Translations under genes and position numbers: made by a program
Shown: piece by piece, positions 1-6,667 of the stretch
How the letters are laid out: each line of letters opens with the position of its first letter
How positions within the stretch are numbered: the first letter of the stretch is position 1
Origin: UBA1447 sp964612185
GTDB taxonomy: Bacteria; Bacillota; Clostridia; Oscillospirales; Acutalibacteraceae
Length of the DNA stretch: 44,529 nucleotides
Reading direction: 5' to 3'
NCBI GenBank assembly: GCA_964612185.1
Contig: CAZTCR010000026.1
Location: 1 to 44,529, forward strand
Notes under the pieces: model-generated
Seen by the model: the letters and a program-made list of their open reading frames with translations, nothing else
Database searches by the model: none
What the model was told of the DNA's origin: nothing

Positions 1-26
1 AAAAAGTTGATTCGGGGGTGCTTATT

Positions 27-830
27 ATGCCGGCAAAAGCGGCGGCGGCAGTGAAGAAAATTATTGATTTTGAACCGGAAATCGGTATCATCCTCGGCTC
101 CGGTCTCGGCTCCCTGGCGGATAAACTGGAAAATCCGGTTTATATCAACTACGGTGATATACCCGGTTTTGCCCAATCCACCGCACCGGGGCACAAAGGC
201 CGGCTGGCCTTCGGTACTCTATCGGGCAAAAAAATTGTCTGCATGCAGGGGCGTTTTCATTTTTATGAAGGCTACGCTATGCGGGACATCGCTTTCCCCA
301 TCCGGGTGCTCAAATTGCTGGGCATCAAAACACTCCTTGTCACCAATGCCGCGGGCGGAGTAAACACTTCGTTTTCCGTCGGCGATTTAATGCTGATAAC
401 CGACCACATCAATTTTTTAGGCACCAACCCTTTAATCGGCAAAAACGCCGATGACTTCGGCCCGCGTTTTTGCGATATGAGTAAAACCTATTCCCCCGCG
501 CTGCGCGAAACGGCTAAAAAAGCCGCGGCAAAATGCGGCATGACCCTGCGCGAGGGCGTTTACATTGCCTGCGCCGGTCCCAGTTACGAAACCCCGGCGG
601 AAATCAGGGCATTCCGGCTCCTCGGGGCGGACGCTGTGGGCATGTCCACCGTGCCGGAAGTCATCGCGGCTTCTCACTGCGGGCTGCCGGTACTGGCAAT
701 TTCACTCATTACCAATATGGCCGCCGGTGTGCTTGACCAACCCTTGAGCGGGGAGGAAGTCATTGAAATCGGCAATAAAAAGTCGGACGAACTGCAAACC
801 CTGGTGAAGGAGATCGTTCATGGACTTTGA
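27..830 (+). CDS. punA: Purine nucleoside phosphorylase (PNP-I family)
   Basis: Cytoplasmic enzyme of purine salvage: phosphorolysis of (deoxy)inosine or guanosine to free base plus (deoxy)ribose-1-phosphate. Seen: the phosphate loop GSGLG at residues 24-28, GHKG at 55-58, GRFHFYEGY near 75-83, TNAAGG, GPSYETPAE with the base-contacting Glu188, GMSTVPEV, and Asn230 in SLITN. The 267-residue length matches trimeric PNPs such as Bacillus PunA. Family knowledge: Asn at that position marks 6-oxopurine specificity, whereas MTA phosphorylases carry Asp. ATG 27 is chosen because GGGGG lies just upstream. A GTG at 18 is in frame and no stop precedes it in the window, so the start is not certain. The 3' end overlaps the next gene by 11 bases, implying translational coupling to the MtnA-type isomerase. 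Confidence 0.93.
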   Translation: MPAKAAAAVKKIIDFEPEIGIILGSGLGSLADKLENPVYINYGDIPGFAQSTAPGHKGRLAFGTLSGKKIVCMQGRFHFYEGYAMRDIAFPIRVLKLLGIKTLLVTNAAGGVNTSFSVGDLMLITDHINFLGTNPLIGKNADDFGPRFCDMSKTYSPALRETAKKAAAKCGMTLREGVYIACAGPSYETPAEIRAFRLLGADAVGMSTVPEVIAASHCGLPVLAISLITNMAAGVLDQPLSGEEVIEIGNKKSDELQTLVKEIVHGL

Positions 831-1848
831 AACCGTCAGCTACGACGCGCAAAAAAACTGTCTGGTCATTATTGACCAGACACGGTTGCCCAATGAAACC
901 GTGTTTTTGGAAATCACCGGCGCCGAACAGGCACGGGATGCTATCCGTGCCCTGTGTGTCCGCGGCGCGCCCGCGATAGGTGTCGCGGCAGCCATCGCCA
1001 TGGCGGCAGCCGCGCAGAATATTGTCACGGACGATTCCGCGGTTTTCCACATGCTGCTCTCTGCCATAAAAGACTGCCTTGCCACCTCGCGGCCGACGGC
1101 GGTCAACCTTTTTTGGGCGCTCGAACGCATGGAACAGACGGTTCAAGAAAACGCAGGCATGCCCATCGCCGTTATCAAAAAGGCTTTGATAGAAAAAGCG
1201 CTTGCAATCAAAGCCGAGGACATCACCGTATGCCGTCAAATCGGCGAAAACGGAGCTGCTCTGCTGCAGGACGGTTTCGGGATTTTGACGCATTGCAACG
1301 CGGGCAGACTTGCCGCCGTTCGATACGGCACAGCGCTTGCCCCTATTTATATCGCCGCGGAGCGGGGGATGAAGGTCAGGGTGTACGCGGATGAAACGCG
1401 CCCCCTGCTGCAGGGCGCCAGGCTGACCGCGTGGGAACTCAGCCAGGCAGGCATTGATGTTACCCTGCTGTGCGACAATATGGCGGCCTCTCTCCTTCAC
1501 AGCGGTGCTGTCAACGCCGTTATCGTCGGGGCAGACAGAATCGCCGCCAATGGCGACACCGCAAACAAAATCGGCACTTCCGGCCTGGCGGTGCTCGCCA
1601 AACATTACGGGGTGCCGTTTTATGTCGCTGCCCCCACTTCCACTTTTGATATGGCCTGTGAAACCGGGCGGGATATAAAAATCGAACACCGCGCCCCGGG
1701 CGAGGTAACGGACATGTGGTACCAAAACCCCATGGCACCCCGGGGTATCGGGGTTTACAATCCGGCGTTCGACATCACCGAACATTCGCTGATAACGGCG
1801 TTTATCACCGAATTCGCGGTGCGGGATAACCGGGGGGGCGCTTTTTGA
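820..1848 (+). CDS. mtnA: S-methyl-5-thioribose-1-phosphate isomerase family (MtnA)
   Basis: Aldose-1-phosphate to ketose-1-phosphate isomerase of the methionine salvage family, related to eIF-2B subunits. Seen over 342 residues (family about 345): RGAPAIG at 48-54, RPTAVNLFWAL near 91-101, ILTHCNAG with catalytic Cys159, the ADETRPLLQGARLTAWEL block, and VIVGADRI with catalytic Asp239, followed by NKIGTSGLAVLAKHYGVPFYV. Cys159 and Asp239 align with the catalytic Cys160/Asp240 pair known for Bacillus MtnA. It begins inside the end of the PNP gene, so the substrate may be the sugar-1-phosphate released by that enzyme. Family relatives act on 5-methylthioribose-1-P, 5-deoxyribose-1-P or ribose-1,5-bisphosphate; sequence alone does not decide. 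No mtnK, mtnN or later salvage gene is in the window. Confidence 0.92.
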   Translation: MDFETVSYDAQKNCLVIIDQTRLPNETVFLEITGAEQARDAIRALCVRGAPAIGVAAAIAMAAAAQNIVTDDSAVFHMLLSAIKDCLATSRPTAVNLFWALERMEQTVQENAGMPIAVIKKALIEKALAIKAEDITVCRQIGENGAALLQDGFGILTHCNAGRLAAVRYGTALAPIYIAAERGMKVRVYADETRPLLQGARLTAWELSQAGIDVTLLCDNMAASLLHSGAVNAVIVGADRIAANGDTANKIGTSGLAVLAKHYGVPFYVAAPTSTFDMACETGRDIKIEHRAPGEVTDMWYQNPMAPRGIGVYNPAFDITEHSLITAFITEFAVRDNRGGAF

Positions 1849-2411
1849 TGGCAACAGTCAGGCCGTATAATGAAAAGGACAAAGAAAATGTCCGCGAAAT
1901 TTGTCTGCTCACCGGCCCTGCCAACGCGCACGAACCCAAACAGCGGGCGATGCTCTTGGCTTGCTTCTGCGATTATTATGTGGAAAAAGAACCGGGCAAC
2001 TGCTTTGTTCTTGCCGATGACGGTGACAACGCGGTGGGTTACATTTTTTGCGCGGAAAATTTTGCCCGCTACAATAAGACTTTCTGCAAAGAGTATATCG
2101 CCCGATCCCGTAAAGGCGGCATGTTCAACGGCGTATATGCATGGTTCACAACCATCCCGCAGCACTTCTACGCCAAAAAGTACCCGGCGCATCTGCATAT
2201 TGATATCTTACCCGCCTATCAGCGGCAGGGTTGGGGCAGTGTGATGATGGATACGCTCACCAATCATCTCCGGGCGAAAAAGATACCGGCGGTGATGCTC
2301 GTCGTCGGTGCCGGTAACAAAAAAGGCGTTAGCTTTTACAAAAAGTACGGCTTCGTTGTTATCAGAAATATCTTCGGTTTTCTCGCCATGGGGCTGGATT
2401 TAAGGGAATAA
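1848..2411 (+). CDS. GNAT family N-acetyltransferase
   Basis: Predicted acetyl-CoA-dependent N-acetyltransferase of 187 residues. The C-terminal half carries the GNAT acetyl-CoA signature: LHIDILPAYQRQGWGSVMMD (the R/Q-x-x-G-x-G/A pyrophosphate loop as QRQGWG), then a strand ending AVMLVVGAGNKKGVSFYKKYGF, typical of motif B. The N-terminal part (VRPYNEKDKENVREI) is the usual substrate-side start. ATG 1848 overlaps the last base of the mtnA stop (TGATG), so it is translationally coupled; a TTG one codon earlier is also possible. Substrate unknown. Position after PNP and MtnA puts it in the same transcription unit, but no functional link can be deduced. Confidence 0.85.
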   Translation: MATVRPYNEKDKENVREICLLTGPANAHEPKQRAMLLACFCDYYVEKEPGNCFVLADDGDNAVGYIFCAENFARYNKTFCKEYIARSRKGGMFNGVYAWFTTIPQHFYAKKYPAHLHIDILPAYQRQGWGSVMMDTLTNHLRAKKIPAVMLVVGAGNKKGVSFYKKYGFVVIRNIFGFLAMGLDLRE

Positions 2412-2421
2412 ATTGCTTATC

Positions 2422-2469
2422 GGGCGAACACAGTTCGCCCTCCATCTTCCTACTTCCATCTTCCTACTT
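2422..2469. repeat. Short palindrome plus 14-bp tandem duplication
   Basis: The GNAT-oxidoreductase spacer holds a perfect 7-bp inverted repeat (GGGCGAA at 2422-2428, TTCGCCC at 2434-2440, loop CACAG). It is followed by two head-to-tail copies of CCATCTTCCTACTT (2442-2455 and 2456-2469). There is no T-run after the palindrome, so it is not a normal terminator. Read on the minus strand, the palindrome resembles other members of the GTAGGG-type palindrome family in this window. Confidence 0.7.
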
Positions 2470-2493
2470 AAACTAAACACGGAGCTGAATCGC

Positions 2494-3489
2494 TTGGTCA
2501 AATACGCCGTCATCGGCACAAGTTGGATAACCGAAGAATTTATCGCTGGCGCGAACCTGGTGGAAGGTTTGTTGCTCGCGGGGGTGTATTCACGCTCCGC
2601 GGAAAAAGGCAAAGCGTTTGCCGCCCGTTTCGGCGCGCCGCAAGTATTTACGGATTTGGAAGAATTAGCCCGTGCCGATATTGACGCGGTATACATTGCC
2701 TCGCCAAATTCACTTCATGTTGAGCAAAGCCGTTATTTCTTGAATAACAATAAAAATATTTTGTGTGAAAAACCCGCTGCCATCAGACCCGAAGAAATGG
2801 AAGCGCTTCAGTCACTCGCGAAAAGCCGCGGGTTGGTGTATATGGAAGCGATTATGTTCATGCATTCACCCGTAAAAAATATCCTGTGTGAAGCGCTTAA
2901 AAAAATCGGAAAAATCAGCAGCGCCCGTTTTGATTTTTCACAGCTTTCTTCGCGTTACGACGCCTATAAAAACGGAGAAAATCCGAACATATTTAACCCC
3001 GAAATGGCGGGTGGATGTTTGATGGATTTGGGCTGTTACTGCATCTATCCCGCGGTTTATTTTTTTGGCGAACCTAAAAACATTTACGCCTCCGCCGGCT
3101 TTTTACCGGGCGGCGCGGATGCGTACGGCGCTGCTGTTTTGGATTATGAGAATTTGCAGGCAACCCTCACCTACTCCAAAGTCGGGCAGGACAGATGCGG
3201 TTCACAGATCATCGGCGAGGCGGGCACCGTCACCATTGCCTCCATATCGAAACTGACCGATATATATTTATTTAATAATATAGACAACCATAGAACCCTT
3301 CTGGCAGGGGACATCCCAAAACATGTTATCATGAGTCACGAGGCGCAAGCCTGGAAGAATTACATCGCATCGCCACAGCTTTATAGTGCCGAATACGAAA
3401 TCGCTCAAAAAACGGCTTTGGCGGTTTGCCGTGTGACGGCAAGCATCCGCCAAATGTCCGGTGTCCTGCCGGAAGTCAAAAACGCTTAA
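2494..3489 (+). CDS. Gfo/Idh/MocA family oxidoreductase
   Basis: Predicted NAD(P)-dependent sugar or polyol dehydrogenase, cytoplasmic, 331 residues. Seen: a Rossmann start (KYAVIGTSWITEEF), YIASPNSLHVEQ, and the family EKP motif with Lys93 (LCEKPAAI), which in relatives is the catalytic or cofactor-contacting lysine. The C-terminal half has GGCLMDLGCYCIYPAVYFFG, typical of the GFO_IDH_MocA C domain. The open frame extends upstream to 2413, but those 27 codons encode the spacer repeats and have no ribosome site. TTG 2494 is chosen because GGAG lies at 2481-2484 and the next codons start the Rossmann strand. Substrate cannot be assigned. It ends just before a strong terminator. Confidence 0.88.
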   Translation: MVKYAVIGTSWITEEFIAGANLVEGLLLAGVYSRSAEKGKAFAARFGAPQVFTDLEELARADIDAVYIASPNSLHVEQSRYFLNNNKNILCEKPAAIRPEEMEALQSLAKSRGLVYMEAIMFMHSPVKNILCEALKKIGKISSARFDFSQLSSRYDAYKNGENPNIFNPEMAGGCLMDLGCYCIYPAVYFFGEPKNIYASAGFLPGGADAYGAAVLDYENLQATLTYSKVGQDRCGSQIIGEAGTVTIASISKLTDIYLFNNIDNHRTLLAGDIPKHVIMSHEAQAWKNYIASPQLYSAEYEIAQKTALAVCRVTASIRQMSGVLPEVKNA

Positions 3490-3503
3490 AGCCAGTCAAA
3501 AAT

Positions 3504-3530
3504 AACGGTGCGGAAACGCGCCGTTTTTTT
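3504..3530 (+). terminator. Rho-independent terminator
   Basis: Nine-base-pair stem (AACGGTGCG at 3504-3512 with CGCGCCGTT at 3517-3525, one G-T pair), GAAA tetraloop, and a run of seven T ending at 3530. It closes the transcription unit that ends with the oxidoreductase at 3489. Confidence 0.93.
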
Positions 3531-3822
3531 GTTTCAAAAAGTTTGACAAATTGTTCGTAAAAACCTGACAAGAAATACCGGGTTATAAAACAGGATTGTC
3601 GATAAAGATCACGCACAAAAAAACCAAAAAAATCAACGGGTATTTTGCGCCGGAATGGACGCGCAAAACGCAAAAATAAATATCTAATGTTTATTGACAT
3701 TTGTCGGGGCGGGTGATAAGATGATATTGGGTAATGGTATGTTCTGTAACTATGCCTGCCTGCAATTTCGGCGGATTTCCAATAAAGCAGTATGGTGATT
3801 CTGCATAGACGGAGAGTGCATT
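3531..3822 (+). promoter_or_regulatory. Spacer with candidate sigma-A promoter for the surface locus
   Basis: Gene-free stretch before the EAL-domain gene. The best promoter is TTGACA (3694-3699), a 17-base spacer, and TAAGAT (3717-3722). The roughly 100-base leader that follows contains a possible long-range pairing of CTATGC with GCATAG near its end, but no riboswitch class I can recognise; in particular no GEMM-type c-di-GMP aptamer was seen. CGGAGAG just upstream of ATG 3823 is the ribosome site. No other gene was found here. Confidence 0.6.
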
Positions 3823-4572
3823 ATGGAAGAAACGAAAATTACCGGCAAACGCGAGTCCCGCGGTGTCAAAAGCATTGAGTTGCTTTATCAGCCGGTATTC
3901 GATATTCACTTGAATATGGCAATTGATTACGACACCGGTATGCGTATCAACGACCGCAAGCTTGGCGTGCTCATGCCGCACTCTTTTATCACCATTGCTG
4001 AAAAATCAAATCAAATCTGCGAACTCGGCAAATGGGCGTTGGAAGAAGGCTGCGATGCCATCCTCCGTTGCGAAAAGCGCGAGGTCGACATCAACCGCCT
4101 TATTTTATTCACTTCCACCAAGCATCTCGCCAAAAAGAACTTTGTCGCGCAGATGACAAAAATCGTCGAAACAAAAGGTGTCCATCCGGACAAGTTCTGT
4201 TTTAACATCAACGAAAGCATTCTCGAATCAGAGAAAACGCAGATTATTCAAAACATCAAAGACTTACGGCAATACGGTTTTTTGGTTTCTATTGACGATT
4301 TCGGCGTGGAATACACTTCCCTGTCGCACCTGGGCCAGTACGAAGTGAACTACATCGGGCTCAATGACAGCATGCTCGAAAACATTTCAAGCGATGAGCG
4401 CGCGCAGAATATGCTGCAGGGCATCATCGATTTTGCCAAAAAACTGGAAGCGCAAACCAGAATCAACGGTGTCGACACGCAAGAAAAAGCCGACTTGCTC
4501 AAACTCATGGGTATTGACCAAATGAAGGGCAAGCTGTTCGGCGACCCGATGCCGGAAAAGAAAATCAGCTGA
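3823..4572 (+). CDS. Degenerate EAL-domain protein (probably catalytically inactive)
   Basis: A 249-residue protein consisting almost only of an EAL (c-di-GMP phosphodiesterase) fold. Seen: the entry strand LYQPVFDI (21-28), FCFNINESILESE, SIDDFGVEYTSLSHL with DDFG at 158-161, and the C-terminal KLFGDPMPEKKI resembling the usual GYLFGKPMP. However, the signature EALLR is replaced by DTGMRIN (about 37-43), the usual KIDxxFV strand is NYIGLND, and the late K-x-x-G-E-T region reads RINGVDT. Key metal and catalytic glutamates are therefore missing. Inference: a c-di-GMP receptor or protein-interaction module rather than an enzyme. It lies 19 bases upstream of the first surface-protein gene with no terminator between, so it probably belongs to that locus as a regulator. 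Confidence 0.82.
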   Translation: MEETKITGKRESRGVKSIELLYQPVFDIHLNMAIDYDTGMRINDRKLGVLMPHSFITIAEKSNQICELGKWALEEGCDAILRCEKREVDINRLILFTSTKHLAKKNFVAQMTKIVETKGVHPDKFCFNINESILESEKTQIIQNIKDLRQYGFLVSIDDFGVEYTSLSHLGQYEVNYIGLNDSMLENISSDERAQNMLQGIIDFAKKLEAQTRINGVDTQEKADLLKLMGIDQMKGKLFGDPMPEKKIS

Positions 4573-4591
4573 CGAAAGGAGGGGACGGAGT

Positions 4592-5383
4592 TTGAGCGGA
4601 CAAGAGGCGCGCGAGGTCAGGACCACCGCCAGGCAGGTCAACAAACGCAGGCAGATGATGCGCTTGCTGCTGATCATCATATTGTTTTTACTCTTATTGA
4701 TGTCAATTGTATTTGCCGGTGCCAGCTTTCTGAATAAAGCCGGCCGGTTCACCGTTAATCTTGACCCTGAGGCTTTAAGTAAATACAATATTTCCATTTC
4801 ATCAACAAAGGACTTCAAAGAACCCACAGTAATCCTTCAAGGGACAGCTCTTGAGAATATGTGGAATATCACGCAGGATTGGATTCTTAACGACCCCAAC
4901 AACAGGGAGTATTACAATGCCGGTGATCCAACATACACCAGTTTTGAAGAGATTGACGCAATTGACGGCGCCCACAACGGTAAGGATTATATTGCTTATA
5001 CTTTTTGGATTAAGAACGCCGGCAATGAAAATGATGAGAGCATCACCTATTATTGTAGTTTGGATATAAACTCAGCGGCAAAAGGCGCAGACGAGGCAAT
5101 CCGTGTAATGTTATTCCATAACGGTGTACCTACCGTTTACGGCAAAACACCCAAGAACCCGGATGCCCAGTATGCAAACTTCGGTATTGACAATTACTTC
5201 GTCTCGGCGGATAAAGTAATGGAAACAACGCGTACCGGTTTTATGGCAGGCGAAATGGATAGATATACGATTCTTATTTGGCTCGAAGGATGGGATCCTG
5301 AATGTGTCGATAATATCAAAGGGGGCGAAGTCAAACTGTCCATGAACTTTAAAGTTCTGGAGGAAGAAACCTCAACCGGTTAA
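4592..5383 (+). CDS. Single-pass surface protein, TasA/camelysin-like ectodomain
   Basis: 263 residues: a basic cytoplasmic N-terminus (1-22), one membrane segment (about 23-46, very Leu/Ile rich), then a roughly 215-residue extracytoplasmic domain. The ectodomain has YIAYTFWIKNAGNENDESI and a later DRYTILIWLEGWDPEC strand. This is the pattern seen in SipW-dependent TasA/CalY-type beta-sandwich proteins (a f-x-hydrophobic-N-x-G strand and a late hydrophobic W-E-G strand). It lacks the AWF-type cleavage motif of its neighbours, so it may stay membrane-anchored, for example as a base or anchor subunit. Start TTG 4592 is supported by AAAGGAGGGG (4575-4584). The assignment rests on pattern, not strict homology. 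Confidence 0.7.
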   Translation: MSGQEAREVRTTARQVNKRRQMMRLLLIIILFLLLLMSIVFAGASFLNKAGRFTVNLDPEALSKYNISISSTKDFKEPTVILQGTALENMWNITQDWILNDPNNREYYNAGDPTYTSFEEIDAIDGAHNGKDYIAYTFWIKNAGNENDESITYYCSLDINSAAKGADEAIRVMLFHNGVPTVYGKTPKNPDAQYANFGIDNYFVSADKVMETTRTGFMAGEMDRYTILIWLEGWDPECVDNIKGGEVKLSMNFKVLEEETSTG

Positions 5384-5483
5384 CCTGTTTGGAGGAGAGG
5401 CAGGTTTTCTGGTCAAGGCAAAATCACAGTTTGGTTTTACACCCCGAAGGTATCCAAGACATTTTAATGGATAAATATTGGCT

Positions 5484-5503
5484 TGAATGCCGGGAGGCAT
5501 TCA
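5484..5503 (+). promoter_or_regulatory. 5' leader hairpin before the first SipW-type substrate
   Basis: Perfect 8-bp stem (TGAATGCC at 5484-5491, GGCATTCA at 5496-5503) with a GGGA loop, followed on the plus strand by a run of A rather than T. It sits about 35 bases upstream of ATG 5538 and is a plausible transcript stabiliser or a decayed palindromic repeat; it is not a plus-strand terminator. Confidence 0.5.
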
Positions 5504-5537
5504 AAAAAAACAGAATCAATTTATTAAGGAGGAAAAA

Positions 5538-6332
5538 ATGAAACACACTAAAAAGCGCGCGATTCTATCTGCCATCGCCATGCTGATTGTTTCCACGATT
5601 GCACTATCGTCGGCAACATATGCGTGGTTTTCGGCCGGCACCGTTGTTGGCGTTGATACCATCAATGCAACTATAACTAACAACGACGGTTCTCTGTTGA
5701 TTTCAGCCGATAACAGTGCATGGGGGTTTTCCCTTACTGAAAGCCAGCTTGATGCGGTAGAGACAAATATTATGCCGAATGACTTCACTATCCCTGGCAC
5801 CTTCGTTCCAGTTTCGGGCAAGTGGGGAGCAACACCTTCGTTTGTCGATGGAACCATTAACGCGGATACGCACCTTTTTTCCGCAACAGGTAACGCTGGG
5901 AATAACTACATCATGTTTAAGGTTTACTTGAAGTCAACAGCAAATATGACAGGTGTTACAGTTAACCCAACATTCTCCTCAACCAAAAACTTCGTCTACT
6001 GTGGTATGGTTGGTCCGACTTCAAATGTAATCATGTCGCAAGTTGCGGACGATTATTACCCGATTTCCGGCGTTGGCGTTACCTGCGTTGACACCAATGG
6101 CAACTTCATAGTTGATGATGGCGATTCAACGACAGGCACTAATCCATTTGCAGCTTCCGATATTGGAAGCCAAGTTGTTTCTTCAGCTACTCCTCAATCT
6201 ATTACGCTTGATCTTGTAGCCAACGAATCAAAGTCGTTTCTCGTTTATGTGTGGGCTGAAGGCAATGATTCAGACTGCGTTAGCGGTTTTGGTACAGCTG
6301 CTGTCAACCTTACTCTTTCTATTCAAAAGTAA
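5538..6332 (+). CDS. SipW-type signal peptide protein, putative major fibre subunit
   Basis: 264-residue secreted protein. The N-terminus is basic (KHTKKR), followed by a hydrophobic segment and the ATYAWFSAG motif at about 28-36, the hallmark of substrates cleaved by SipW/ER-type signal peptidases. The mature part (about 230 residues) is rich in T, S, N, G and beta-prone strands (IMFKVYLKS, SFLVYVWAEGNDSDC), like TasA/CalY sheets. ATG 5538 is chosen for AAGGAGGAAAAA immediately upstream; the frame opens earlier at 5487 but those codons lie in the leader hairpin. The gene is followed by a very stable hairpin at 6348-6378, which often marks a highly expressed transcript, so it may be the most abundant subunit. 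Cognate peptidase: the gene at 6668. Confidence 0.8.
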   Translation: MKHTKKRAILSAIAMLIVSTIALSSATYAWFSAGTVVGVDTINATITNNDGSLLISADNSAWGFSLTESQLDAVETNIMPNDFTIPGTFVPVSGKWGATPSFVDGTINADTHLFSATGNAGNNYIMFKVYLKSTANMTGVTVNPTFSSTKNFVYCGMVGPTSNVIMSQVADDYYPISGVGVTCVDTNGNFIVDDGDSTTGTNPFAASDIGSQVVSSATPQSITLDLVANESKSFLVYVWAEGNDSDCVSGFGTAAVNLTLSIQK

Positions 6333-6347
6333 AATATTTCTTTACAT

Positions 6348-6378
6348 CTTGCTTCCGGGCAAGCTACCCGGAAGCAAG
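6348..6378 (+). terminator. Strong 12-bp hairpin after the fibre-subunit gene
   Basis: Perfect 12-bp stem (CTTGCTTCCGGG at 6348-6359 with CCCGGAAGCAAG at 6367-6378, 7-base loop), 15 bases after the stop. There is no T-run, so it may be an mRNA-protecting 3' end or a weak attenuator between the subunit and the signal peptidase rather than a full terminator. Confidence 0.6.
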
Positions 6379-6667
6379 CCAACTTAATCTCCTCACAAAC
6401 GGACGTTTTCGCAACCGCCCGTATCCGGTTAGCTAACTTGAAACATGCCGGGCAAAGCCCGGGGAAATTGCAATTGCGCCTGCAGGCAGTTTATCTGCCT
6501 GCAGGAATGCAGCAAAAGTTTTGCCCCTGCCTGTAGCGCTCATTACAGGCACCGTTTATGCGCTTCGGCGTTTTCGAAACGCTTAAACGGCTCCTGAAGT
6601 GGGAAAGCCCGTTGTTAACCAAAATAAATGTCCTAAAAAGTGAAATTGTTTTAGGAGGATGTAACAG
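6379..6667 (+). promoter_or_regulatory. Structured spacer: consecutive hairpins and a ribosome-site hairpin
   Basis: No gene in this stretch. Consecutive inverted repeats are present. CCGGGC/GCCCGG is at 6448-6462. An 11-bp stem CCTGCAGGCAG/CTGCCTGCAGG is at 6479-6505. GCAAAA/TTTTGC is at 6512-6524. TGCCTGTA/TACAGGCA is at 6528-6551. A three-way-junction-like fold is at 6552-6590: outer CCGTTTA/TAAACGG enclosing a CGC-TTCG-GCG hairpin and a GTTT-TCG-AAAC hairpin. Finally CCTAAAA (6632-6638) pairs with TTTTAGG (6649-6655) and covers the start of the AGGAGG ribosome site (6653-6658) of the signal peptidase, which could lower its translation relative to the substrate. It could instead be accumulated palindromic repeats. 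Confidence 0.6.

Noticed and set aside
760..1854. 364-codon antisense frame over mtnA
   Set aside because: The sense frame carries every MtnA motif; the antisense has none and lacks a ribosome site.
3723..3822. A c-di-GMP riboswitch in the leader of the EAL gene
   Set aside because: No GEMM-I or GEMM-II conserved core could be found; only a weak long-range pairing.
5384..5420. Terminator after the first surface gene (AACCTG...CAGGTT)
   Set aside because: Only six pairs around a 13-base loop with a short T stretch; too weak to call.
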